This document shows positions 10,766 through 22,799 of a DNA stretch of 64,000 bases, piece by piece. Within the stretch, counting starts at the first letter, position 1; the number at the start of each line of letters is the position of its first letter. The stretch spans positions 3,572,501 through 3,636,500 of the forward strand of contig NC_084590.1 in assembly GCF_033807715.1 (NCBI RefSeq), read 5' to 3'. The notes under the pieces were generated by a model, which was given only the letters and a program-made list of their open reading frames with translations, searched no databases and was not told where the DNA came from. This stretch comes from Cololabis saira. Its lineage: Eukaryota; Chordata; Actinopteri; Beloniformes; Belonidae. Both the position numbers and the translations under genes were made by a program.

Positions 10766-11329
10766 AGGTGAATTGAAGGTGTGCAAGTCGTTTCTGTGCA
10801 ACACACACAGGCAGGCTGAGAACAACAAGTTGAACCACACATTCTTGTAGTACAGGGCTTGTTTAACAACGTTGAATATGGCCTGCTTCTTGACCAACAA
10901 GGCTCTGAGATCCAGTTAGATATCACAGCACCTTGATACTTCAGCTCATGATTTCTGGCCCAGTATAGTTCCGCCTCCTTTGGCCAAAATCTAGAAAAGC
11001 AGACCAGGAATATCCGGGAAGAAGCCCTTTGGACGGATTTGTTGGCCAGGGTTCACTGAGCTCTCTCCAGTTCCACCTCCAACTCTAGGTGGGGAAGAAA
11101 AAATCTTAGCACCCAGCGTTTGCAGCGGTGGGCGCTTAGGTTAACTCAGGGTTCCCACTCTTTCCCTGAAATTATTTTCCAGGACTTTTCCAGGACTTTT
11201 CCAGGACGTTTTAAGCCAACATTGTAATTAAGGGGGCTCCGCTTCCCTGTGGTCTCTTTGAGCATCTCACTCTGTACTTTTATTGGAAATTGATTAGGTT
11301 AAGTCTACATGAAAAGTCATTAATCTCTC
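10766..11329. other. Unclassified; possible DNA-transposon end at about 11155-11215
   Basis: No gene is seen. At 11175-11207 three direct repeats of 'ttttccaggac' follow 'cagggttcccac', an arrangement I associate with ends of fish hAT-like elements. No opposite end is found, so only a fragment is likely. Confidence 0.35.
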
Positions 11330-11412
11330 TAATCAAATCAAATCAAACTGTATTTAGATTGCACTTTTCATACAATAGTAACGCAAAGTGCTTTACATAA
11401 TAAAATCAACAT
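11330..11412 (-). mobile_element. LINE 3'-tail fragment
   Basis: (AATCA)n followed by 'ctgtatttagattgcacttt' and 'aagtgctttacataataaa' is the complement of a common teleost LINE 3' end, whose terminal pentamer repeats primed insertion. No coding part is attached. Confidence 0.6.
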
Positions 11413-11514
11413 TTAACATAGAAAAACTCACATATTCATGGTTAAAGAATCATTTTCACACACATCCTCATATTAATACCCACACCTTATACCACACCTC
11501 TAGTTTCTTCTCCC

Positions 11515-11640
11515 ATCTATCTTGGCACATACACAGTATTTTACAAATTTTATAAATTTGATATTTCATGGTTTGTATTAATGGGCGTGGCAAAATGGCT
11601 CAACAGCGCCCCCTAGAAAACTTTTCTCTGCCATAACTTT
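11515..11640 (-). repeat. CTGCAAGCAGC family fragment, inverted
   Basis: The complement of this segment reads 'ttttctagggggcgctgttg', 'agccattttgccacgccc' and 'attaatacaaacca', matching copy B at about 7550-7600. It is interrupted on its right by the LINE reverse transcriptase fragment. Confidence 0.65.
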
Positions 11641-12135
11641 TGAATGGCACCGGGAAGCCGTCGATGATGATGGGAGGGGCGGGAGAGGGTTGCGACTTGG
11701 TGAGGGTGGATTTGGAGCCGATGAGAAGAGCCTCAGTTTTATTGCCGTTGAGTTTGAGGAAGTTATTGCTCATCCAGGTATTGATGTCGTGTAGGCAGGT
11801 GGTGAGGGAAGCGGGAGGAATGGCAGCGGTGGGGTTGGAGGAGATATATCTGTGTGTCATCGGCGTAAGTGTGAAAATGGATCCCATGCTGACGGAGAAT
11901 TGAACCTAGGGGTAGGAGGTAGATGGTGAAGAGAAGTGGACCCAGTACTGACCCCTGGGGGACACCCATTGTGACACCCGTGCACCCGGATTTATGGTTC
12001 TGTAGTTGGACAAACTGTTGACGGTCAGTGAGGTATGATGAAAGCCAGGAGAGTGCAACACCAGTGATCCCAATGCCAGCCAGGCGGTCCAGGAGTATTG
12101 GGTGAGAAATGGTGTCGAAAGGTCCCCCATTGGAG
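11641..12135 (-). pseudogene. LINE reverse transcriptase fragment (L2/CR1-like)
   Basis: Minus-strand frames give 'GVPQGSVLGPLLFTIYLLPL' (RT motif B) and 'HTYADDTQIYL' (the YADD active site), then 'MSNNFLKLNGNKTEALLIGS'. These are hallmark jockey-superfamily LINE motifs. The fragment has at least two frameshifts, lacks the endonuclease, and has no 3' tail directly attached. Confidence 0.85.
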
Positions 12136-13054
12136 TGTTTGACTCAAGTTATAGCTCAATTGTGGGGGCATCCCAGACCCCTTAGGGACCCTTAAGGGTC
12201 CCACTGGAGTGCGTGACCAAAGTTATGGACCAATCAGACAATTTTAACATAGTAGGCACCAAGGGACCCAAAAACCAGAGTAGATTACCCAAGTCATGGT
12301 TCCGGTTCCGTCTCAAAAGCATTCTAAAAATATGTGTGCATCAGTGTCTGTTCTCATTTTTGTTGCGTGGCAGGATCCTCGGCCTGATTTTTGCACTCAT
12401 CTCTGTGAAGTCCAATTTTTCCCAATTGGACAACTTTGATATTTTTTGCTAAACTTGTGCTTGTGTGATGATTAAAAAGAGTGTAAGGGTGATCAGGAGG
12501 ATGAGGAAGAAGAGGGTGCAATACAAGGCAAGAGTGCAAGACAAAATGATGAAGAAATGAAGGTACTCCTGTATGTAAGGAGTAGAGAAAGGGGATGAGG
12601 GGTGAGCAGAGAGAAGTACTTCAAGTGAGAATTTTTAAGTGTAGAGTTCTTAGAGTGGAGATCCTTATCAGCTAGAGAGCTGCGGTGTAAAAAAGAGTTT
12701 TGAGAATCACAAAACTTAAACAGCCATTGCTCAAAGACCATAGACTGCATCGACACATCAATATGTTGTAGTCCAAAGTGTTGTGAATGGTTTGGATGCT
12801 ACAACAAAGTATAGGCAAGCAATAGGCGTTCAAAGAAGCCTGGGTTTTTGCAATTTCTCTGGCAAATCCCATTCAGTGTATATTGAGTAACAAAAAATTA
12901 CATTTTGGGGAATTTCAGGAATACAGTTTGACTGATTGGTACCAAAAGTCATTGTACATCCAGTCTGATCGAGCCGATCGTTTTGACGTAGCCTCAGTTT
13001 AGTTGGGTTTGCCCCAAAATTACGGGGTGTGAAAAGTTCAAAATGTCTGTATGG
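12136..13054. other. Unclassified, no gene seen
   Basis: A short 'ttagggacccttaagggtcc' palindromic patch is near 12181-12200. The remainder is AT-rich with a purine-rich run at 12470-12620. No supported feature. Confidence 0.45.
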
Positions 13055-13256
13055 GGCCGCTCGGTGGCGCAGTGGGTTAAGCAGCGGCTCATATACTGAG
13101 GCTACAGTCCTCTTCCTGCAGCGGTCGCGGGTTCGAATCCGGCCTGCGCACCTTTGCTGCATGTCTTCCCCGTTCTCTCTCTCTACCCCTTTCCAGTCTG
13201 CATGTCCAATAAAGGGCCACTAGAGCCCAAAAAAATCTTTAAAAAAAAAAAAAAAA
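13055..13256 (+). mobile_element. tRNA-derived SINE with TSD
   Basis: The head 'ggtggcgcagtgggttaag' (A-box region) and 'gggttcgaatccggc' (B-box, about 13129-13143) mark a tRNA-derived Pol III promoter. The body ends in 'aaagggccactagagccc' and an A-rich tail. The 10-bp TSD GTCTGTATGG is exact at 13045-13054 and 13257-13266, so boundaries are firm. It is not a tRNA gene: there is no cloverleaf acceptor pairing and the body is 200 bp. Such SINEs borrow a LINE reverse transcriptase; the partner is not identified. Confidence 0.92.
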
Positions 13257-13266
13257 GTCTGTATGG

Positions 13267-16088
13267 AAACTTGTGTAGACGAAAAAGAAACCAGAAGAAG
13301 AAGATAATAGAAGAAATCCCAAAATGAGAGCAGAGAGTTAGCTGCTGTACAAGAGAGATACATTTGTTAAAGAACTTTCTGGTTCACATCATTTATAGTT
13401 ACAGTAACTGTGTGTCAGCTCAGTCGAAAGGTAGGTAAAATATAATGCCAAAAGTGTGTGCGTGTAATGGTTAATAAGAGAATGAGCTTTCAATGTTCTA
13501 CAGTGGCATCCCTTAATAATAATATTATTTATAACAGTAATGTTTACCATTCTTTTTACCACCATCATCATCATCACAGGCCCCTCTGGTTCCCCCAATG
13601 GGCACATCAGGCCTGGCCGTGCACCTACCTAACGGGGAAGATCAGCTCTAGAGGCACCTATCAGATACGGAAGGACAGAAAAACTGTAGCAATGCATAAA
13701 AAAGTGATCTGGTTAGCCCTATTTAGCCTGTGCATCACAACTACCATTTATCTATTTTTTTCCATAGGTAGATGTTTTTTATAGGTCTATGGATAAAAAT
13801 CCTCACAACATTTAAACATTTCTTCAGTAGATGCACTGCTGTTGTTTTGCAGACATACCAAAAAAAGCCTATTTTCTGATGTGCCTCCACTTTCAAATTC
13901 CTTACTAGTCTAGTCTATTACATGGCAACTTATGTTACAAAACATGTTCTTCTGCTTCCTGCATTTCATTATATTTCACACTGACTTACACTGGCCTAGT
14001 TGCTCAATAGTCATAAAGCTGCCTCTTCCTGAGCAAGTCCGTGAAAATTATATCTCGTGATTTTTCCTATCTTGCCTTAGGAAACTGAGTGATCCCCAGG
14101 TGAAAAAGATGGCAATGGATGTTCTACTCTCTCAATACTGATTGAAGTGAAGGAATGCACGTCTGTTTGAGATAGAAGAGAAGCCATATGGCGTGATAGC
14201 TAACAGTATCACATGGTCTTGCATATGACTGTTAAGTCTATGATGCAAGTATGTATGCCAAAAGGAATCAAAATTGGACTTTGGCCCCCTATTTTCACAC
14301 TATCTTCCATTCAAACACAACTGCATGCCTACGGCTGCCCCATATGGATGAAAAGTGACACAGGGATTGTGTGCAGGGGCTGGCCATGCTCAGATGAGGG
14401 TGTCACTTCTGCCTAGCATGATTGCCACATTCAGTGGGCACAGCAGTGCAGAGTTAAATTGTGGGAGCCAGGAGGTCAGCTGGAGCCAGTGGTCAGCTGT
14501 TCTCCCTCTCTTTCCCCTAAATTACTTGTCCTCCAGGAGGGGAATGAAAACAGACAGGACCCGGCTTGAGCACCAAGAGCCTGGGAAATGATCTGCAAGG
14601 CCAGCAGGCCACAGGGAGAAATCACGAGTAAGAGGGAAAGGAGTGAAAAATAAAAGGAGCTGAGAATAGGGTTTGGGTAGGATCCAGTGTTTGAATCAGA
14701 GAGGGGTGTTGGTAAAGGTGTCAGAGAAGACAATGCAGCTTTAGGAAAAGGACAAAATATCAAGGTAAGAGTGGATTCTCCAAGATGAGGTGGAGCATCT
14801 GATTTCAAGGATGAGGTTTCATTTACATTGTGTGCAGGCATATTACAGAATCTGGACTGGAAATTCATCCAGTATCGATAACCAACTCAACAACAGGCAA
14901 CTGCTTAAGTATCCAAGACTGTTAAGAGCTTCAAATGTCACAGTGTCTCTTTAGTACAAATATTTCATTATTTGCTTACAAGTCCTTCATGAATAGAACA
15001 TAAACAATAAGACAAAGTCTTATTTTTCAGTCACAGGAGAAATAGAATGTCAAAGCATTCATAAAAGGGTATTCTGACATTTATTTCCTTGACTGTTCGG
15101 TACCTTATAAAAGGATACGAATGCAAAACAGACTCATTACTAACCCAAGTTAACAGTTTTTGAAATACTTAGTGTTTTTTAAATATTGGCTAATCCATAT
15201 AGGAAACTATATGATGGTTACTGTCCTTTGACTGTCAACTGTCAAAGGACCTTGACTTTCAACTTAAGTCAAGAAAAGCGATAAAAGTATACCTCTGCTC
15301 CTCAGCCTCTAAGCTACTCTATAGCTAAGCTCAAACCCCTCCAACAATGGAAATTTAAATATTAATGGCACTGAAATACCATTATTAAGCAATAATGATG
15401 TTGTACGAATAAATAGGATTTTTTCAAAACCATGAGATGCTCCTTGGGGACATCAGCATACATACAAAGTAAGTTAACTACCTGTATTGTGTGTTAATCT
15501 AGTCATCTTTGTCTAGGCAATAAAAAAGGCCTTACTGAGTTATCCTATTAAATCAAACAACAATGGCCTGAACCTTGCAGGTAGATTTGTCAAAATACAG
15601 TACTTTCAAATTATTTTCAAGTGCTACTGGAAAGCTGTCTCGCCTTTTTAAGAAAATAAACAAGAAAAGCAATAACTTAAGCTTAATTATAATATTAGTT
15701 AGATAATTATGGTCTCAAAAAAATTATACATTTTAACATAACATGTGTTTTTATACTACAAAAAAGATAAAACAAGTGACTTGTATCCATAGAACAGAGT
15801 AGTATCTCCCTCTATGCACATTGGGTGGTGCTGTGTGCCAGCTACTCTGTGTAACGTCCCAGCCGTGATCATGCTAAGCATATAACTGTATGTTATGACG
15901 CAGCTTCCATCTTCTGGTCATGTGTGGGTGAGCACTTTAAGAGGCTGTGGATCCAGAACTTGGGGGATTACAGTACAGAACAGCTAACAATTAAACCAAA
16001 ATGCCATCCTATTGCCGTCCGGCCACTCTTCTGCACTGGGGCAATTAACCTGCTAATCATACAATGAGCACAAGTCACTCTCCTTAAT
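13267..16088. other. Apparently unique AT-rich sequence, no gene supported
   Basis: Short open frames only. A GC-richer patch at 13575-13670 is preceded by a polypyrimidine-AG like an acceptor but ends in a stop after about 24 codons, so I do not call an exon. No repeats with recognisable ends were seen. Confidence 0.45.
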
Positions 16089-16118
16089 GAACACACACAC
16101 ACACGCACACGCACACGC

Positions 16119-16200
<82 letters not shown>
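16089..16200. repeat. (CA)n microsatellite with CG interruptions
   Basis: About 110 bp of AC dinucleotides, the first part as CACACG variants. The Cys-Val open frame on minus is an artefact. Confidence 0.95.
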
Positions 16201-16202
<2 letters not shown>

Positions 16203-16442
16203 AGCTCATATTCCCCTCAGGCCATTGCAGAGTCATTGGATTAGATGATGCTAGCACAGATAGTTTAACATAATGAACCGTCAACATGACAAATATTAAT
16301 GATGAGTTGTAGTGTGCCAGATATGAAGAGTAACTTCAGTTTGGTTGATTTCATTTTGTAATGAAAAGTGCTATATATACATAGCACGTATATAGTATAG
16401 TATGTGCTGTATATAACAACATATACTGTATGTGTGTATGTG

Positions 16443-16444
<2 letters not shown>

Positions 16445-16505
<61 letters not shown>

Positions 16506-16525
16506 TCTGCATATATATATATATA
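16445..16525. repeat. (TA)n microsatellite flanking the Tc1-like element
   Basis: A TA tract broken by 'ctctgca' that supplies the TA target dinucleotide of the transposon beginning at 16526. Confidence 0.9.
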
Positions 16526-16818
16526 CAGTGGGGCAAAAAGTATTTGGTTTACTACCAATTATTCAAGTTCTCCCACTTAAAAAGATGAGAGAGGCCTGTA
16601 ATTTCCATCATAGGTAACTTCAACTATGAGAGACTGAATGGAGGGAAAGAATCCAGGAAATCACATTGTAGGATATTTACTGAATGAATTGGTAAGTTCC
16701 TTGGTAAAATAAGTATTTGGTCACCTACAAACAAGCAAGATTTTTGTCTTTCACAGACCTGTAACTTCTTCTTTAAGAGGCTCCTCTGTCCTCCACTCAT
16801 TACCTGTATTAATGGAAC

Positions 16819-16914
16819 CTGTTTTAACTGGTTATCAGTATAAAAGACACCAGTTTTAACTGGTTATCAGTATAAAAGACACCTGTTTTAACTGGTTATC
16901 AGTATAAAAGACAC
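16819..16914 (+). promoter_or_regulatory. Triplicated 32-bp repeat carrying TATA boxes
   Basis: Three tandem near-identical 32-bp units start at 16819, 16851 and 16883, each containing 'ttttaactggttatcag' and TATAAAAG (16839, 16871, 16903). The transposase ATG lies 50 bp downstream of the last TATA. As I remember the family, it normally has this segment once, so the triplication is probably local. Confidence 0.75.
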
Positions 16915-17072
16915 CTGTCCACAACCTCAAACAGTCACACTCCAAACTCCACTATGGCCAAGACCAAAGAGCTGTCAAAGGACGTGAGAAACTAAGCGAA
17001 GATCTCACCCCGTGGGGTAAAAATTATCACAAGAACGGTGAGTAAAGATCCCAGAACCACACGGGGGGACCT

Positions 17073-18527
17073 CAATCAATCAATCAAATAACTTTATTTA
17101 TCAGTTAGGAACTTTGTTTGTGTAAAAGCATCAGCATCAGTGCGTGTACAGTTAACATATGTGACAGGACAATACAAAAACAAACCACACAATGAATGTA
17201 AAGCAACATCAATTGGGCAATCACAAGTACTGCTTAGACTTAGATGCTGTAAACCATAGAATAGATCAAATAAGAGAGAACAAAGAGATAAAAATAAGTC
17301 CCCCATTAAGTGCATAATAAATACATTAAAGTCAATGATTTAAAAAATATGTTTAAAAGCAGGTACGAAAAATAAATAGGTAAATCAACTATTTATGAGT
17401 GTGATGGATGAGGGACAAAGCTTGACATGTTTCTGTTTGTCCTGAATGTTAGTATCTGTATCTGTGACCTGAAGGAGGAGCTTATACTGACTGTAGAGTG
17501 TGTGTGATGTCTTGTCCCTTTCGTTTAGTCCTTCTGTTATATGTGCTGTTTAATGGATTGCGGTGAATGTTAGATAAAGATCCGAACCAAGCTGTTATGT
17601 TTAAAGTTAAAACTGATTCAATGAAACACTTGTAAAATGCTGTCAGGACTGATTGGTGGACTTGAAGTTTACAGAGTTTCCTAAGAAAAAAGAGGCGTTG
17701 CTGGCACTTTGAGAAAATGGATTCAGTGTTAGGTTGGAAGTTGAGCTTGTGGTCGATTACTGTCCCCAAATACCTATATGAGTCAACCCTCTCAATAGGC
17801 TGATTGTTGACAGAGATAGTGGGGATGTTGGATGGACCTCTCCGAAAGTCAACAACCAGTTCCTTAGTCTTGGTGGTGTTGAGGTCCAGACAGTTCTGCC
17901 TGCACCACTCTGTAAAAATGTTCATCTCAGCTGCAGCTGACCCTCTGAGTTGGTAGTGTCCACAATAACAGTGTCATCAGAGTATTTCATGTATGCGATG
18001 CCAGGGCTCGTGCTCCTACAGTCATTTGTGTATAGTGTGTAAAGTACCGGTGAGAGCCTTGGGGGGGAAGGGGGGAAAAGTGACTTCGCTGAGCTGAGGT
18101 GACCATTGACTCGAACCCTTTGATGTCTGTCTGTTAAAAATGAGAGGACCCAGAGGATCAGATGCGGATTGGTGTCCAGTTGCAACAGTTTCCTGCCCAT
18201 CAAGTGGGGTTGCACAGTGTTAAATGCACTAGAAAAGTCCACAAAGACCAGTCTGATTAAGGACTTGAGCTTCTCCAGATGTGTGAAAGTTTCATGCAGC
18301 AAGGTGAGAACAGCATCATCCACACTCATGTCCCCCATAAGCAAACTGAAGAGGGTCAGCCCACATACTGACCTCCTCCTGAAGCTGAGAAAGATCAAGC
18401 AGGTCGATAATAATTATTACAGGTTGGATTGGTCTTTTTGGCTACTGGACAGACAATGGCAGATTTCCAGAATGGTGGGACAGATTGTTCAGCCAGGGAG
18501 CAGTTAAAGAGAGAGCAGAAAACACCA
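17073..18527 (-). mobile_element. 5'-truncated LINE (L2/Rex1-like) inserted in the Tc1-like element
   Basis: The 3' end on minus is the (TCAA)n-type tail at 17073-17095. Flanking GACCT at 17068-17072 and 18528-18532 forms a short TSD, and joining it restores the transposase sequence. RT-coding sequence covers 17482-18525. Confidence 0.83.
17482..18398 (-). pseudogene. LINE reverse transcriptase (C-terminal half)
   Basis: Two minus-strand frames overlap at 17922-17925. The first has 'LVFVDFSSAFNTVQPHLM' (motif A), 'SPVLYTLYTNDC' (motif B) and 'MKYSDDTVIVD' (YSDD catalytic box). The second has 'NCLDLNTTKTKELVVDFRR' and 'SYRYLGTVIDHKLNF', typical of the thumb/C-terminal region in L2/Rex1-like LINEs. 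A frameshift separates them, and the endonuclease is lost through 5' truncation. Confidence 0.85.
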
Positions 18528-19411
18528 GACCTAGTGAATGACCTGCAGAGAGCTGGGGCCGGAGTAACAAATCAACAAATCATCAACATCAGTAACACAC
18601 TACGATCAGGGACTTGATCCCCTGACGTTCCCCTGCTGAAGCCAGGACATGTCCAGGTCTGAAGTTTGATAGAGAACATTTGGATGATGCACAAGAGGAT
18701 TGAGAGAATGTTATATGGTCAGATGAAACAGATGAACTTGTGGTGTTTGGAGGAGAAAGAAAGCTGAGTTGCATCCAAAGAACACCAAACCTACTGTGAA
18801 GCACGGGGGTGGAAACATCATGCTTTGGGTATGTTTTTTCTGCAAAGGGACCGGGACGACTGATCTGTGTAAGGGAAAGAATGAATGGGGCCATGTATGG
18901 TGAGATTTAGAGTGAAAACCTCCTTCCATCAGCAGGGCATTGAAGAAGAAACGTGGCTGGGTCTTTCAGCAGGACAATGATCTGCCCGGCAACGAAGGAG
19001 TGGCTTCCTAAGAAACATTTCAAGTGGCCTAGCCAGTCTCCAGATCTCACCCCATAGAAAACCTTTGGAGGGAGTTGAAAGTCCTTGTTGCCCAGCGACA
19101 GCCCCAAAACATCACTGCTCTAGAGGAGATCTGCATGGAGGAACGGACCAAAATACCAGCAGCAGACTTACAGAAAACATTTGACCTCTGTCATTACCAA
19201 CAAAGGGTATATAACAAAGTATTGAGATAAACTTTTGTTATTGACCAAATCATTATTTTCCACTATAATTTGCAAATACATTCTTTAAAAATCTGACAAT
19301 GTGATTTTCTGGTTTTCTTTTAAATTTCTCTCATAGTTGAGATATACCTGTGATGAAAATTACAGGTATATCGTCTTTTTAAGTGGAAGAACTTGCACAA
19401 TTGGTGGCTGA

Positions 19412-19700
19412 TGTTGTGCAATTCAGAGGGAATTTAGCTGATCCAGTTATCGAAGGGTTATTAATAATTTTATTAATAATTATTAATAATTAGACTGTTT
19501 GTGAGTCCTGACATTTCATGACGTTGTAAACTAAAATTCACTTAGTGTCCTTTAATAAAAGAGCCAAGGCAGTCCCTGGACATTACAAATATTTTATTGA
19601 TTGCATTTACAATTTTTTGTCAGATATTAGATACTGCAATTTAGCTATTTACTAAGTCACAAATGCTTAAAATGACTGAGTTTTGAGTTTCTGTTTTAGT
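19412..19700 (-). mobile_element. Retrovirus-like LTR fragment, inverted
   Basis: The complement of 19425-19500 reads 'attattaataacccttcgat', 'aactggatcagct' and 'attgcacaac', parallel to 31050-31090 ('attattaataacccactgat', 'aactggacagct', 'attgcacaac'). It cuts off the right terminus of the Tc1-like element, so it arrived later. The outer boundary is uncertain. Confidence 0.5.
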
Positions 19701-20195
19701 GTCTTACATGGACTATTGCAGTATACTCTGTTGTGAACCTGCCACACATGCTCCGGCTGTGCGTCCTGTTGTGATGCATCCCCTCACTATCATCTGTAGA
19801 CCTCACTTCATCTTCCAATATCTTTACAAGCAGAGTACCACGTTGAATTTTCCTCCTGAGTCTCTGAGGATGAGAATTGGCACACCTAGTGGATACATCC
19901 CTTTCTTTGCTACATGATCCAGTCCTATAGATTCACACCTTAGGTATTTTTCCTCAGGGAGAAGAAACCATATCCGCCATATTGCAGGAACAATCTGGAT
20001 TCATTTATTTGTTTTTTTCCTCTTCTTCTTCTTTTAAATCCAGTCAACAATGGGAATTGATAAACAAACTAAGGAAAGTCAATCTGGTACGTATCCTCAG
20101 GGAGCATGTTTTCTAGATTGAATTTCTTATAGCTGATCATTAATGTTAAGAGACAAAAAAGCAAAAAAATATTCTACCTCTACATTATACACACA
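19701..20195. other. Unclassified, no gene seen
   Basis: One 72-codon plus-strand frame has no recognisable domain. Nothing else is supported. Confidence 0.45.
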
Positions 20196-20420
<225 letters not shown>

Positions 20421-21519
20421 GGTAAATATATATAAATATACACCATCTGTGGTGGGTGTTTTCCCAGATCCTTCTTTCCCTCTGTCTCTGCCCCACAAGA
20501 TTCCCACTTCTTTTTTTCTCTTCTTTTTTTCAGTACTGGAGTTCAGCCATGGGCCTTTTTAATTTTCTGCTTTTGTGTTTTTAGCTTAGATTGACAGGCT
20601 GCTCTCTCCCTGGAGCATTGTTCTATTAATCTGTTTAATATGCTACAGAAACATTCAAGTGCCAAAATACGCAGCCGGGGTAATGGAATCACAGCAGGTA
20701 AAGGCGGGCATGCGTATCTGACAACTGGCGAGGGGGGCAAGAGCCACAGTAGTCAGCTCATTGTGGCACAGTAACAGTGTTTGAAGCTTCCCTACACCCC
20801 CAAATACAGCAAACATTTTTGTGTAGATATGCAGCCAGATGTCCAGAGTATGTCCCTTCACACATTGTTGCTGAATTCTACCCACATCACTGCTTGTCAC
20901 GCACCATCAGTTATTCAGATTCTACATAAGATGCACAGTTAAAAGGAAGCCTTGCTGACTGCTGTATGCCATTTATAAGCAGCCAACTGGAGCAGCATGA
21001 GGCAACGTGTGAGGGATGTGTATTTAGAAGTGACTGCCAGCTGAGCACTATACATTACAAATGGCAGGTAAATGTCAATGTATAATTGTGCCATACCCAT
21101 TACCCCTTTTTAGGGCCTCCTCCCGCCCCTTCCTGCTGAGGCAATGACGTAGTTTAATTAAGTGTTCCTTAATGGGCGAACAGCAAGGCAGAGGTGGTGG
21201 TGGGGAGCTTGGAGATCAGAGGTTGCAGTTTTTGAGAATGTGGGACTCTGTAAGACAGATGAGCTTGAAACTCTTCACTTCCCTTTGAGAAAAAGACCCC
21301 TTGCCAGCATCCTATCTGGGCTGAGGACAATGGACACATGCACAGAGAAGATGACAGTGTATCATGTAGGCTAAAGAGTAAATGGAGTGACTAGAGCACT
21401 AATGACATAAGAATGAGATTAGTATACCCACACTCACCCTGGAGGTCTTCAGAGTGTTGGAGACAAGGTTTAACCTTGTTTTATCCTCTACATAACATAC
21501 AGGGTGTAATATGCTGATA
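20421..21519. other. Apparently unique sequence, no gene supported
   Basis: Moderately GC-balanced DNA without recognisable element ends or coding motifs. A T-rich pyrimidine run lies at 20455-20535. Confidence 0.45.
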
Positions 21520-22270
21520 CTCTGACTTCAGTTGCGCTTTTGATCATGCTGTTATCCCAGACTGGCCTGGGGATGTTAAACAAAAGTCACAACTGGATTT
21601 TCAAACCATGATGACACTAAGAGCAAAGAAATTCGGGGGAAAGGATTTGTCATTCTCTTGTCTCTGATCTGACAGAGAAGACCTCAAAAGGAACAAAAGC
21701 AAATGATTCTTCATTACTTGACTCATACATGCGTATGTATTTGTGTGATTGACTTTGGAAGCAGATGAAAATTGCACATGTGCAGAGCATCAAATGGAGC
21801 TTTTAGCTCCAATTTTTAATGGGGAGAAACTGTAATCCACAGTCTTCACCTCTAACTTTATCCCGTACCGTGTTTAAATCAGGGAGGTTAGGAGAATGCC
21901 TCTGCCAGTGCTGATATCACTTTTGTTACATTAACACCACCCTTCTGCCTTTCCCTCAGCCATGTAACATGAGCTGTTTAGCTGCCATTATAAAAAAATT
22001 GTGTACCAAAATGAAATCAGGCACTTTGATGAACAATGATTTGAAGGGAAGTTTTGAAGCTGCAAGAGTTCAGATCAAAGCGGGCAACTATTAATTAGAA
22101 TACATGCTAAAGAAAGGGATAGATCAGCAGAAATCTGAATTCTAGCCTGGAAAACCTGGAAACCTGTTGAGCTGTTCAAATAATATGTAAGACATATTGT
22201 GAAGTGGAGAGCTTTGGGAAGTTAGGCTCACTGGTCGCCTTGCTTTCACAAGGCAGTGTGGTGGGCAAAG
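21520..22270. other. Candidate conserved noncoding block
   Basis: This block is free of low-complexity runs, has no coding potential, and contains homeodomain- and HMG-like words, for example 'tttttaatggggag' and 'cactttgatgaacaatg'. That texture resembles vertebrate noncoding elements near developmental genes. Conservation cannot be seen from one sequence, so this is only a candidate. Confidence 0.25.
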
Positions 22271-22799
22271 AAGGGAAGAAATAATCTCACTGATTTTCAG
22301 TTGTTATTTTCAGCATCTTTTGTTGTTAGCAGCTTTTTTTGGGTTTTTGCCTCATTATCTCATCCACAAAGTTCACTTTTAATAACTTCCGTCATGTATA
22401 ACCTTAGGCTTATCTAGTAACAGTAACAAAACATCCAAAACTGGTTACTTATCACTGTTATTGCTGTTCTCAAATGATCTCTTTGTACCTTTCAAAATGG
22501 AGCACATGGGAGACAATATGGACTTCATGTTTTTTTAAGTCATTCTCAAAGTTAACAGGTTTCACACAAACTATGAGATATCCCTTTATGAAGTCTATCA
22601 TCTTTACATCTCATAAATTATCAAGGTTTTGTGGTGCTGTTAAAATATTCTCTTCTGTTAGGGGGTGCAGAAGAGAGCAGACGGGTCCGCTTACTGCTCC
22701 AGGTGAATGTGTGAATTAAATCCCTTTTTTGTATAGTATAGCAGTAGCTCTGGGCAACTTACAATTACACTTACAATACTATCTGGCTGATTTAAAAAA
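22271..22799. other. Unclassified, no gene seen
   Basis: AT-rich DNA leading into the LINE. No supported feature. Confidence 0.45.

Larger units (their letters stand above)
16954..19225 (+). pseudogene. Tc1-like transposase remnant
   Basis: It opens with ATGGCCAAGACCAAAGAGC and closes with a TGA at 19223-19225. Identifiable blocks downstream of the LINE include 'tgaagcacgggggtggaaac' and 'atcatgctttggg' (DDE region), 'caggacaatgatctgcc' and 'ggagggagttgaaagtcc'. A large part of the N-terminal HTH region is missing just after the start, there are several frameshifts, and a LINE interrupts it. Not functional. Confidence 0.8.
16526..19411 (+). mobile_element. Tc1/mariner element, right end truncated, LINE inside
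   Basis: It starts at TA with CAGTGGGGCAAAAAGTATTT, followed by 'caagttctcccacttaaaaa' and 'gatgagagaggcctgtaatt'. The right side carries the inverted counterpart ('aattacagg...', 'tttttaagtggaagaacttg', 'cacaattggtggctga') but stops at 19411, about 25 bp before the expected CAGTG end, where an LTR fragment begins. Between them are transposase relics on plus, split by a 1.45-kb LINE at 17073-18527. Removing that insertion restores contiguous element sequence across GACCT. Confidence 0.88.

Noticed and set aside
13055..13256. Possible tRNA gene because of A- and B-box sequences
   Set aside because: It has an A-tail, a 10-bp TSD and a tRNA-unrelated body, so it is a SINE.
13575..13670. Candidate host exon after a polypyrimidine-AG
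   Set aside because: The frame closes after about 24 codons, there is no convincing donor, and no protein family is recognised.
16265..16617. Tyr-Ile frames near 16.4 kb
   Set aside because: (TA)n microsatellite translation.
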